Shown piece by piece: positions 1 through 5,905 of a DNA stretch of 7,641 nucleotides. This stretch comes from DAMCAP01 sp964369265 (GTDB taxonomy: Bacteria; Bacillota; Clostridia; Oscillospirales; Ruminococcaceae), in NCBI GenBank assembly GCA_964369265.1, contig CAYJEV010000081.1, positions 1 through 7,641 on the forward strand. The letters are read 5' to 3'. Position 1 is the stretch's first letter, and each line of letters begins with the position of its first letter. The notes under the pieces were generated by a model that saw nothing but the letters and a program-made list of their open reading frames with translations, ran no database searches and was not told the DNA's origin. The position numbers were made by a program, and so were the translations under genes.

Positions 1-20
1 AAAGGTTTTCTTTTGCTTAG

Positions 21-44
21 CTTTTCTTTTTTCCAAAAGAAAAG
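21..44. repeat. Perfect inverted repeat, 10-bp arms
   Basis: CTTTTCTTTT at 21-30 pairs perfectly with AAAAGAAAAG at 35-44 around the loop TTCC. It sits beside the left 25-bp repeat copy and forms part of a compact cluster of palindromes. No clean T-tract follows it on either strand, so I do not call it a terminator. Confidence 0.75.
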
Positions 45-48
45 TAAG

Positions 49-73
49 TTTCGCTTTCTGCGGTGAGCGCCAA
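49..73. repeat. 25-bp dispersed repeat, left copy
   Basis: This 25-bp stretch begins TTTCGCTTTCTGCGG and ends AGCGCCAA. It matches positions 7617-7641 at 23 of 25 bases in the same orientation; the two mismatches are at 64-65 (TG here, AA there). It can fold weakly through CGCT pairing with AGCG around CTGCGG. Intergenic hairpin repeats of this sort are common in Clostridia genomes, but I cannot name the family. It lies downstream of the TauE/SafE gene. Confidence 0.8.
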
Positions 74-116
74 AGGGGCAGCCCTTTGATGCTGAAATTT
101 TTTGAAAAAATTTAGC
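71..116. repeat. Two adjacent palindromes
   Basis: CAAAGGG (71-77) pairs with CCCTTTG (82-88) around GCAG. Immediately after it, AAATTTTTT (95-103) pairs with AAAAAATTT (105-113), with outer GCT (91-93) and AGC (114-116) also complementary. Together with the repeats at 21-44 and 49-73 they make a compound hairpin cluster downstream of the TauE/SafE gene. The cluster could slow or stop transcription of the pbp-like/tauE unit, but neither stem has a classical terminator T-run on the minus strand. Confidence 0.6.
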
Positions 117-172
117 AAAACTTTATGTAAGCCTAGCGGAACACTGCAAGCTTAGTGCAAAAATCCTTAGCC

Positions 173-931
173 TTATAAAAGCGAAGTCACAGCGATAATT
201 GCTCCGCTAATTCCCATATAAACATAAACGATTTTTCTAAGTGAATGCTCATTTATTTTGCTTATAAGTAAATTTCCAATCTTGTTTCCTATGTATAAAG
301 AAATAAGGCAGATAACCCACATCAAAATTACATATGGTGTGTAAGAGCCGTTTATCGCTCTTATTAATGAGCCATAGCCATTTGTTACAGTGAAAAAGAA
401 CTGGCTAGTCGCTAAATACACTGCTGTGTTCGGTGTAGCAGCAAGGAAGTAAAGCACCATTGGCGGCCCTCCCATTCCAAACAAACCGCTAAGCAATCCA
501 CCAAGAGAGCCAGCAATAGTTCCTGTTTTAGGGTTAGCCTCAATTTTAAAGTTGCCTGAAAATCTCATAAAGTAGATTGATAACACTACTAAAAGCACAC
601 CAAGCAAGCCTTTTAATGTTTCTTGCGAACCAAAAATTGAAAACTGCACAGCAAAAGTTGCAACAAACATATATGCTGCTAAAGGAAGGAGGATGTTTTT
701 GATTTGAATAGACTTTCTCTGCTTAATCGAAATAACCAAAGTTATTGTAAAGCTAAGAGCTCCAGACAAAGCAAGAGCAGCCGAATACGAAGGCATGAAA
801 TATGGAAGAAGTATCATAACAAAGATACCAAAACCAAAGCCACAAACTGTTTGTATAACAGAGCCAACTATTGCAAGCGCAGCAACTGCCAAAACCGAAA
901 CTAAACTCATATCCCCCAAAATAGCTTCCAT
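173..931 (-). CDS. TauE/SafE family membrane permease
   Basis: This is a 252-aa, almost wholly hydrophobic protein with about eight predicted membrane segments, the usual size for the TauE/SafE (DUF81) family. Members export or import small sulfur-containing or organic anions such as sulfite, sulfoacetate and taurine-derived compounds across the cytoplasmic membrane; the substrate cannot be read here. The two family half-repeats are visible. The first carries a glycine-rich GFGFGIF near residues 31-37. The second carries GLFGMGGPPMVLY near residues 149-161, the family hallmark. The ATG at 929-931 is well supported: AAGGGAG (939-945) lies 7 nt upstream and overlaps the stop codon of the preceding gene. 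Only 12 bp separate the two genes, so they should be co-transcribed and perhaps translationally coupled. Confidence 0.9.
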   Translation of the reverse strand: MEAILGDMSLVSVLAVAALAIVGSVIQTVCGFGFGIFVMILLPYFMPSYSAALALSGALSFTITLVISIKQRKSIQIKNILLPLAAYMFVATFAVQFSIFGSQETLKGLLGVLLVVLSIYFMRFSGNFKIEANPKTGTIAGSLGGLLSGLFGMGGPPMVLYFLAATPNTAVYLATSQFFFTVTNGYGSLIRAINGSYTPYVILMWVICLISLYIGNKIGNLLISKINEHSLRKIVYVYMGISGAIIAVTSLL

Positions 932-938
932 AATAATG

Positions 939-945
939 CTCCCTT
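939..945 (-). promoter_or_regulatory. RBS of tauE-like gene overlapping upstream stop
   Basis: AAGGGAG on the minus strand overlaps the TAA stop (944-946) of the carboxypeptidase-like gene and sits 7 nt before the permease ATG. This arrangement is typical of translational coupling and fixes the permease start. Confidence 0.75.
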
Positions 946-2266
946 ATCGGCGATAACGCCCTCTATTTTTGTTTATAGTAAAAGTTAAAACAATATATGA
1001 TATTATTAGCATTACTACTAAAATAACGCCAAATTTAAACCAATAAGTGTTGTAAATTTGCTTTAGCTTATCGAGCTGAATTAACAATGGGCTTGCTGCT
1101 GCTTCATCTGCCGATACAAGCTCAACTCTTCCTATTAGCTCGCCAGCCAAAGACAGCTCAACATATCCAACTGCATCGCCTTTTGCAACTGGTGCATTTA
1201 CATAGTCTGGCAGTACAGTTGTGAAAACTATGCTGCTGCTATCAATCTCATCTGGAATAAGCGCAGAGAAGTTGTCCTTTGACATCAGCCTTATAAAGTC
1301 CTTGTCCCAGCATAGCTCCATGTCAATTTCGCCAAAGCTCTTGCCTTTTTCTAGCATTGTCTTAACTTTGAAGGTGTCATATGCCCAGTCAAATAGCTTT
1401 TCAGTTGTGGTGCTTGCGACATTGACAGGCAACAGCTTCCCTTCACTATCAACACTAGGGGAATTCATCACAACAAGCAGATAGCTATATCCTCCTTTTG
1501 TTGCAATTGATATTGCAGATGCGCCTGTGTGTCTGCTTAAAGAGCTTTTAACATTTTTGATATATGGAAGATAAGTCGCGTCTGTTGGAACAATCATTCT
1601 TGAGGTTGTCGCCCATATTAAGGAGTCGTGCTTATTAGTTGGGCCTCCGTCATAATAAGTTAGGTTAGACATCTCCATTAGCAAAGGGATTTCTGAGGCA
1701 TACCTCGCAATTAAATACATGTCATGCGCTGTTGTGTATGAATCGTCTGGCAAGCCTGTTGGAGATTTAAACAAGGTGTTTGTGCAACCAATATCCTTCG
1801 CCTTTTGGTTCATAATTTCAACAAAATACTCAGTCGAGCCATCTCCAATATGATCTGCAATCATCAAAGCAGCCTCGTTTGCCCCTCTAACATTCACAGC
1901 GTATAATAAATTTCTTAAAGAAATCTCCTCATCTCTAATAAGTCCGCCTAAAGTTATTCCGCCAAGCTCAATATTTCTAACATAAACCTCGTCTTGTGTG
2001 TAGTTTTTCATAGTAACGATGGTGTTATCTAGGTCATAGCCTGATTCAAGAGCAACTATTGAGGTCATTAATTGCGCAAGGTAACCAGGGTGAATTTGTG
2101 TGTCTGAATTTTTCTCATATATTATCATATCGCTATCGAGGTTTGCCATAAATACAGCCTCTGCTTCGACTTCAAATCCAGGCTGATATGTTGCCCCCAT
2201 AACAGGCATTATAGTGTTTAGTATTATAAGGGTAAAGCTTAGTGTTAGTAAAATTATCTTTTTCAT
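944..2266 (-). CDS. D-Ala-D-Ala carboxypeptidase-like protein (S11/PBP5 family), probably catalytically inactive
   Basis: This is a 440-aa exported, membrane-anchored member of the peptidase S11 (DacF/PBP5) family. Residues 1-25 are a signal peptide with a KK start and hydrophobic core. Residues about 33-270 are the S11 domain. Residues about 290-385 look like the PBP5 C-terminal beta domain. A membrane helix at about 411-432 is followed by a basic tail (NKNRGRYRR). The fold is recognisable from LMTSIVALE, the GCTNTLFKSPTGLPD block and TTAHDMYLIARYA. All three active-site motifs are changed. The SxxK position reads YLAQ (62-65), losing both the serine nucleophile and the lysine. SxN reads GAN (128-130). 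KTG reads KSS (240-242). Enzymes of this family trim D-Ala from peptidoglycan stem peptides; this copy probably binds or scaffolds instead, which is inference. The ORF is intact, so it is not a pseudogene by decay. AGAGGA at 2273-2278 supports the ATG at 2264-2266. The gene leads an operon with the TauE/SafE permease. Confidence 0.88.
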   Translation of the reverse strand: MKKIILLTLSFTLIILNTIMPVMGATYQPGFEVEAEAVFMANLDSDMIIYEKNSDTQIHPGYLAQLMTSIVALESGYDLDNTIVTMKNYTQDEVYVRNIELGGITLGGLIRDEEISLRNLLYAVNVRGANEAALMIADHIGDGSTEYFVEIMNQKAKDIGCTNTLFKSPTGLPDDSYTTAHDMYLIARYASEIPLLMEMSNLTYYDGGPTNKHDSLIWATTSRMIVPTDATYLPYIKNVKSSLSRHTGASAISIATKGGYSYLLVVMNSPSVDSEGKLLPVNVASTTTEKLFDWAYDTFKVKTMLEKGKSFGEIDMELCWDKDFIRLMSKDNFSALIPDEIDSSSIVFTTVLPDYVNAPVAKGDAVGYVELSLAGELIGRVELVSADEAAASPLLIQLDKLKQIYNTYWFKFGVILVVMLIISYIVLTFTINKNRGRYRR

Positions 2267-2272
2267 TTATTG

Positions 2273-2278
2273 TCCTCT
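2273..2278 (-). promoter_or_regulatory. RBS of carboxypeptidase-like gene
   Basis: AGAGGA lies 6 nt before the ATG at 2264-2266. It selects this start, which is directly followed by a well-formed signal peptide. Confidence 0.7.
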
Positions 2279-2333
2279 ATTTTATTTGAATATTTATTAT
2301 GTATTTGATATAATCGTCCATATTTTGCGGTTG

Positions 2334-2380
2334 CCATTTGTGGTGAGCAAAATGGATATCTAAATCGCCCCTGCGAGGGG
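2334..2380 (-). promoter_or_regulatory. Structured leader of the pbp-like/tauE operon
   Basis: Between the predicted transcription start near 2382 and the ATG lies a leader of about 115 nt with two small hairpins. CCCCT (2368-2372) pairs with AGGGG (2376-2380) around GCG and would be almost the first thing transcribed. CCATTT (2334-2339) pairs with AAATGG (2350-2355) around 10 nt. Neither is followed by a T-run in the transcribed direction. A 5'-end hairpin could protect the mRNA. I do not recognise a known riboswitch. Confidence 0.45.
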
Positions 2381-2389
2381 TTTTCAATT

Positions 2390-2417
2390 ATTATACCACA
2401 AAATGCTATTATTTCAA
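2390..2417 (-). promoter_or_regulatory. Sigma-A type promoter for pbp-like/tauE operon
   Basis: On the minus strand, TTGAAA (2412-2417) is followed after 16 bp by a perfect TATAAT (2390-2395), preceded by TGG as an extended -10. Transcription would start near 2382. It lies in the gap after the aspartate kinase stop, so the operon can be transcribed independently of that gene. Confidence 0.72.
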
Positions 2418-2442
2418 TTGCTAAATAATGAATAATATTTAC

Positions 2443-2460
2443 AGCTTTACATACAAAGCT
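2443..2460 (-). terminator. Weak hairpin at the aspartate kinase stop
   Basis: AGCTTT (2443-2448) and AAAGCT (2455-2460) form a 6-bp stem around a 6-nt loop spanning the stop codon. The downstream minus-strand sequence is AT-rich but has no continuous T-run, so this is at best a weak terminator. Confidence 0.25.
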
Positions 2461-3589
2461 CTGTTATTATCTCGCTTATGTTCTGTTCTGTGAAAAAGCG
2501 GCAACATCCGCTATATGTAAAAAGGCGAGATATATTATAGTTATGTATTTTTTCAAGTATGTCAGACACAAGCCTGTTATTGCGTGGAAGCTCGTCGCCA
2601 ATAACAGATATAGCTGTGACTTCTCTTTGCTTAAAGTCTTCGGCTTCTCCCCCGCATAAAGAGATAATATTTTGGGTTATATATTCTGGCAAAGGCTGTT
2701 CTGTGTATATGTTTAGCACATTGCCACTAGCACGACTATCAATGCTACAAAGAGCATTCTCAACTGTGTTTAATGGTATATCCCATAGGTTAATAGGCTT
2801 TTTAACTTCAATGGTCTGCTGATATGCTTTCATGCTAGCAACAGCTAGTACAGAGTTAACAGGGCAGTTATGCGTTAGTGTTGTATGTTTTTGGTTTGTA
2901 AAGCTCGATACAATCTGCGTTTCAAATCTGCCAATAGAAGCAAACTTAACTGCTTCCCAGTGCATGACCTTCGCCCCAAATCGTGAAAGCAACAGCATGT
3001 TCTTATAGCTAATTTCTGGTATGTGTATGGCACAGGGAAAAAGGTTTGGGTCGGCAGAAAAAACCCCCTCAACATCGGTGTATATAATGCATCTATCAGC
3101 TTTTAGGTAATAGGCTAGGGCTGTGGCTGTTGTGTCTGAGCCTCCTCTTCCGATTGTGGTTAGTGTATTTTCAAAATGCCCCTGAAAGCCAGCAACTACC
3201 ACCACTTTCCTGTCATTAAGAGCCTTTCGAATGTTTGATGTGTCAATATCTAGTATGGTTGCATTTTGAGCCTTGTTATCTGTTTTAATGCCGGCAGAAA
3301 AGGCTGTCAATGCTATAGCGGGCAGGCCAAGCTCGCAGAGCATCATTGTAAATAGGCTTGCCGACACCATCTCGCCAGTAGATAAAAGCAGGTCTGTTGC
3401 CTCGGCTTGAGGGGTATTGCTGACTGATTTTGCCAGAGTAATTAGCCTATCTGTGCTCTTTCCCATTGCCGACACAACAACAACTATATCCTCTCCCTTT
3501 TCATAGCTATCCTTAACAATTAAAGCAGAGCGGCGAATATCTGAAATTTCAGCCAAAGAGCTTCCGCCAAATTTTTTAACTATAAGCAT
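2447..3589 (-). CDS. Aspartate kinase, divergent
   Basis: This 380-aa cytoplasmic enzyme of the amino-acid kinase family phosphorylates L-aspartate with ATP, the first step towards lysine, threonine, methionine and diaminopimelate. Kinase signatures are clear: KKFGGSS (5-11), VVVVSAMGKSTD (36-47), LLSTGE (68-73), GFQG (134-137), GRGGSDTTA (147-155) and YTDVEGVFSADP (160-171). The usual GAKVLHPRAV block reads GAKVMHWEAV (205-214), with tryptophan in place of proline. The C-terminal part (about 240-380) should hold two ACT domains for feedback control. Only the second is faintly recognisable (around TAISVIG, 335-341), and its effector segment reads FTYSGCCRFF. The protein is a little shorter than usual single-domain aspartokinases (about 400 aa). 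Feedback by lysine or threonine may be altered or lost, which is inference. The ATG is fixed by AGGAGG 8 nt upstream, inside a hairpin. Its gene lies 64 bp downstream of the MFS gene on the same strand. Confidence 0.88.
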   Translation of the reverse strand: MLIVKKFGGSSLAEISDIRRSALIVKDSYEKGEDIVVVVSAMGKSTDRLITLAKSVSNTPQAEATDLLLSTGEMVSASLFTMMLCELGLPAIALTAFSAGIKTDNKAQNATILDIDTSNIRKALNDRKVVVVAGFQGHFENTLTTIGRGGSDTTATALAYYLKADRCIIYTDVEGVFSADPNLFPCAIHIPEISYKNMLLLSRFGAKVMHWEAVKFASIGRFETQIVSSFTNQKHTTLTHNCPVNSVLAVASMKAYQQTIEVKKPINLWDIPLNTVENALCSIDSRASGNVLNIYTEQPLPEYITQNIISLCGGEAEDFKQREVTAISVIGDELPRNNRLVSDILEKIHNYNISRLFTYSGCCRFFTEQNISEIITELCM

Positions 3590-3597
3590 AAAATAAA

Positions 3598-3637
3598 CCT
3601 CCTATTCCATAACTACTTTAGTATATGGAACAGGAGG
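3598..3637 (-). promoter_or_regulatory. Hairpin sequestering the aspartate kinase RBS (possible terminator)
   Basis: In the minus-strand RNA the arm CCUCCUGUUCCAUA (3624-3637) pairs with UAUGGAAUAGGAGG (3598-3611) over 14 positions: 13 Watson-Crick pairs and one G-U wobble. On the plus strand that position would be an A-C mismatch, so the structure favours the minus-strand transcript. The 12-nt loop can add a 3-bp TAC/GTA extension. The 3' arm ends in AGGAGG, the kinase ribosome binding site (3598-3603), 8 nt before the ATG. The sequence after the stem is UUUAUUUU, so the same hairpin could act as an intrinsic terminator after the MFS gene. The stem starts 16 nt after the MFS stop codon. Confidence 0.75.
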
Positions 3638-3653
3638 CGATATGGTTAATAAA

Positions 3654-4865
3654 CTAAACTGAAACCTCTTTTTTAGAGCGGTTATAATAGATATATGAGA
3701 AGAAAGCTCCAATTGCAAAGCCAATAGCAACAAGATAAAACGGAAATTTCGCTTCAATGTTATATAGCATTCCAGAAAGGAAAGCGCCTATAATTCCGCC
3801 AAAGGAACGCATTGCATTATAAAATCCCATTATTAAGTTTCTATCTTCGCCCTTTCCTCTTTCGGCAACAAGGCTTTGTAGGAGCGGCATTGATATTGTG
3901 TTGAAAGCAAACAGCAGAATATTGAATGCAATAAACGGCACTATACTTTCCATTGAAATTGCAAATGCCATACTTGTAGCGCATAAGAAAAACACAGCTA
4001 TAGTTGATTTTTTTATGTCTGTCTTTTTCATCAGCCACATACAAATTGTGCTATTAGCAACTAAAGATATAAAGCCCATTCCTCCCTTTATAAAGCCGTT
4101 ATAGCTTGAAGGGAATTGGAACTGATCTCTAATGTAGTAGTTAAAGCTTTGGTCAAATGCTGTGAAAGCAAGGTTTTGGAACGCACACATTAGGAATAGA
4201 AAGGCTAGTGTAACTGTCATAAAAGAACGGCTAGCAAGGAAGGCAGCAAAAGGGTTTGCTTCTATTGCAACTCTCTTCCAGTTAATATCTTTGAATGGTA
4301 TTTTTGCATCATTGTCGCAAAGAAGCAGGAAGGATATGCCACAAGCAGTTAGAGTTGCGCCTTGAATCCATATTGGAAGCCTTGTTTCAATTCCACCAAG
4401 CACACCGCCTATTAAATAACCAAACGCACTACCAACAGATATTATAGTAGCGTTGATGGTTAGATAAGTGCCTCTTCTTTGAACATCTTCGCAGGTGTTT
4501 ATGATATAGGTCATAACGCTTACAAAAGCGCCGCCTGTGAATGCGCCAGCAAAAGATCTCGCCACTAAGAACTGCCATTCTTGTGTTGCAAGCCCGAACA
4601 TTATCTGCCCAAGCCCATATCCAACACAACATATTAGCAAGGTAACACGGCTGGATATGTAGGTGTTCATCATCCCCCAAAACGGAGATGTTGCAAAGTT
4701 AACACAAAGCATAATGCCAAGCGCATATCCAAACATATAACTACCTAAGTTTAAATCTGTGAAGATAGTTGGTGTAACAGGATGGGCAAAGCTTGCTGCC
4801 ATATTAAATACTATAGTGATAACAAAAAATATATTCATTTTTTTGGTATAGCTCAATTTTTTCAT
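3654..4865 (-). CDS. Major facilitator superfamily transporter
   Basis: This is a polytopic protein of about 403 aa with the size and hydrophobicity pattern of a 12-helix MFS carrier in the cytoplasmic membrane. The N-terminal half shows the helix 2-3 loop region (FWGMMNTYISSRVTLL), where the classical GxLaDrxGrr motif is degenerate. A hydrophilic central loop (DNDAKIPFKDINWKRV) separates the halves. The C-terminal half ends GAFLSGMLYNIEAKFPFYLVA and a basic tail. Sequence resembles drug/metabolite efflux MFS proteins, but the substrate cannot be told. Start choice is uncertain. ATG at 4863-4865 has AAGGGA almost touching it, which is closer than ideal. A TTG at 4872-4874 in the same frame has no ribosome binding site of its own. 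The next Met (KKMNIFF) is 9 codons in. It reads towards the aspartate kinase and may be co-transcribed with it. Confidence 0.85.
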   Translation of the reverse strand: MKKLSYTKKMNIFFVITIVFNMAASFAHPVTPTIFTDLNLGSYMFGYALGIMLCVNFATSPFWGMMNTYISSRVTLLICCVGYGLGQIMFGLATQEWQFLVARSFAGAFTGGAFVSVMTYIINTCEDVQRRGTYLTINATIISVGSAFGYLIGGVLGGIETRLPIWIQGATLTACGISFLLLCDNDAKIPFKDINWKRVAIEANPFAAFLASRSFMTVTLAFLFLMCAFQNLAFTAFDQSFNYYIRDQFQFPSSYNGFIKGGMGFISLVANSTICMWLMKKTDIKKSTIAVFFLCATSMAFAISMESIVPFIAFNILLFAFNTISMPLLQSLVAERGKGEDRNLIMGFYNAMRSFGGIIGAFLSGMLYNIEAKFPFYLVAIGFAIGAFFSYIYYNRSKKEVSV

Positions 4866-4912
4866 TCCCTTCAAATTTGTATAATATAATGTTTAAATGA
4901 TGAAAATTTAAT

Positions 4913-5001
4913 AAAGTGAAAAGTTACTGCATTGCTTCATGATATATTAAGCCTTACTATCAGGATATTGCCATTTACTATTCACTTTTATCTCTTCACT
5001 C
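4913..5001. repeat. Inverted AAAGTGAA arms with degenerate heptamer repeat
   Basis: AAAGTGAA at 4913-4920 is the reverse complement of TTCACTTT at 4981-4988. With flanking bases the similarity is 11 of 12 (AAAGTGAAaAGT versus AAAGTGAAtAGT). On the right side the sequence falls into 7-bp steps: TTTACTA, TTCACTT, TTATCTC, TTCACTC (4974-5001). The left arm shows a shorter trace of the same unit on the other strand. The 76-bp inverted element lies inside the probable MFS leader. It may be a small miniature element or a decayed heptamer array. Confidence 0.5.
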
Positions 5002-5047
5002 AAATAATTGTAACGCAGCAAAGATTATTGGTTTTGCGTACTTAAAC

Positions 5048-5076
5048 AGTTTACAGCAGTTGTCGTACAATGTCAA
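5048..5076 (-). promoter_or_regulatory. Candidate promoter for the MFS gene
   Basis: On the minus strand a consensus -35 TTGACA (5071-5076) is followed after 17 bp by TAAACT (5048-5053), a 4-of-6 match to TATAAT. It would give a leader of about 175 nt. A second, weaker candidate is TTTTCA, 17 bp, TATACA at about 4881-4909, closer to the gene. Confidence 0.45.
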
Positions 5077-5146
5077 GTTATTTCAGATGGAAACAAAATA
5101 TATTTTTGCTTTAAAGCGATGTAAAAGTTAATCCCTCTTGCTTCTA

Positions 5147-5175
5147 TTGAATTTTTTTGCAATTTATGCTAGTAT
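5147..5175 (+). promoter_or_regulatory. Promoter for the 202-aa protein
   Basis: TTGAAT (5147-5152) is followed after 17 bp by TAGTAT (5170-5175), preceded by TGC as an extended -10. The start point would be near 5182, about 30 nt before the ATG. This is a good sigma-A-type promoter. Confidence 0.65.
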
Positions 5176-5196
5176 TTAAGTTGACTGATGCAATTT

Positions 5197-5206
5197 GAAG
5201 GAGAGG
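5197..5206 (+). promoter_or_regulatory. RBS of the 202-aa protein
   Basis: GAAGGAGAGG lies 6 nt before the ATG at 5213-5215. It is a strong ribosome binding site that fixes the start and argues that this is a real, well-translated gene. Confidence 0.8.
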
Positions 5207-5212
5207 TAAAAA

Positions 5213-5821
5213 ATGGAAGAGAAGAATTTGGAGCTTGTAATGGAGCTTATTGATGAAATTGCTAACAGCTACGACCAACCAACCGATGAACAGGTTAGTA
5301 AAATGATAGAGCTAACGGGGCGTGAATGGGATGCCGAAGATATGGGAATGTACTGCTTTGAGTATGAAAGCAGAGCCTCAATTGAGGAAACAGCTTATGT
5401 AATGTTTAATGGTACATATCCTACTAAAAACGATAAAGAACTTGTTTTCTTTAAGTTTAAGCAAGGTGCTGTTATGGACAAAATGAAAGTATATGAAAGC
5501 TATCGTTTTGGTAAAGGTGGAGTTAAAGCTGTTTTTGCTTTACCATTTGCTGAAATTGAGCACAAAATCGTGGAACTGCTTCCAAATTTCGAGAAGGCGA
5601 CTAAATATAGCAGCGATACTTCCATTAGATTTGAGTGTTTAGAGCAAGCAGAATATTGGTCTGATACACATTTTTGGCTTTTTGCATACAGCAAGAAAAA
5701 AGATGCCACTGGGGATATTGATTTGATAAGAATTCTCTGCCATAACATGAATGAAGAGCAAACTAGCTCTCTTTTAAAATGTATGGAAAGCTTTGAAATT
5801 CCTCTTCAAATTGAAGAGTAA
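5213..5821 (+). CDS. Hypothetical protein, 202 aa
   Basis: I do not recognise the family. The product is a soluble, acidic protein with no signal peptide or membrane segment. The first 40 residues are rich in Glu and look helical (VMELIDEIANSY, DEQVSKMIELTG). The middle (about 45-105) alternates hydrophobic residues as in beta strands (MYCFEYESR, AYVMFNG, ELVFFKFKQG). A second mixed region has aromatic clusters (EYWSDTHFWLFAYS, 147-160). The C-terminus is helical (EEQTSSLLKCMESF). Four cysteines (48, 142, 176, 190) are scattered and form no metal motif. It is the only plus-strand gene, a single-gene unit with its own promoter, strong ribosome binding site and terminator. The neighbours give no clear hint of function. 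Confidence 0.8.
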   Translation: MEEKNLELVMELIDEIANSYDQPTDEQVSKMIELTGREWDAEDMGMYCFEYESRASIEETAYVMFNGTYPTKNDKELVFFKFKQGAVMDKMKVYESYRFGKGGVKAVFALPFAEIEHKIVELLPNFEKATKYSSDTSIRFECLEQAEYWSDTHFWLFAYSKKKDATGDIDLIRILCHNMNEEQTSSLLKCMESFEIPLQIEE

Positions 5822-5839
5822 ATTAAATTTGCTTATTAT

Positions 5840-5876
5840 AATAGGGACGAACGCAGATGTTCGCCCCCTATTTTTT
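5840..5876 (+). terminator. Intrinsic terminator, possibly bidirectional
   Basis: AATAGGG (5840-5846) pairs with CCCTATT (5866-5872), and CGAAC (5848-5852) pairs with GTTCG (5859-5863) around the loop GCAGAT. T5871-T5876 forms the T-run. It lies 18 bp after the stop of the 202-aa protein and between convergent genes. Read on the minus strand the stem gains a G-U pair, but the downstream sequence (ATAATAAG) is a poor T-tract, so termination of the yedF operon here is possible but weaker. Confidence 0.75.
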
Positions 5877-5905
5877 ATGAATTTTTATAATTTATATTGT
5901 ATAGC

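Larger units (their letters stand above)
4866..5212. other. Divergent intergenic region
   Basis: These 347 bp separate the MFS gene (leftward) from the 202-aa protein gene (rightward). It holds a promoter candidate for each direction, a pair of inverted AAAGTGAA/TTCACTTT sequences and a decayed 7-bp repeat. No credible small gene was seen on either strand. Confidence 0.7.

Noticed and set aside
95..113. AAATTTTTT/AAAAAATTT palindrome as terminator for the permease gene
   Set aside because: The stem is entirely A-T with a one-base centre and lacks a GC-rich stem followed by a separate T-run, so termination is not supported.
944..2266. Carboxypeptidase-like gene as a decaying pseudogene
   Set aside because: The frame is open over 440 codons with signal peptide, anchor, ribosome binding site and promoter all in place. 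Only the catalytic motifs are changed.
2368..2387. CCCCT-GCG-AGGGG-TTTT as an intrinsic terminator
   Set aside because: The T-run follows only on the plus strand, where no gene precedes it. On the minus strand it falls directly downstream of a strong promoter, so a leader hairpin fits better.
2875..3075. Small frames inside the aspartate kinase, MFS and TauE/SafE genes
   Set aside because: They lie in other frames within clearly identified genes and show composition expected of shadows.
3590..3653. Lysine riboswitch upstream of the aspartate kinase
   Set aside because: The gap is only 64 bp and is filled by one simple hairpin. No lysine riboswitch core could fit without reaching into the MFS coding region.
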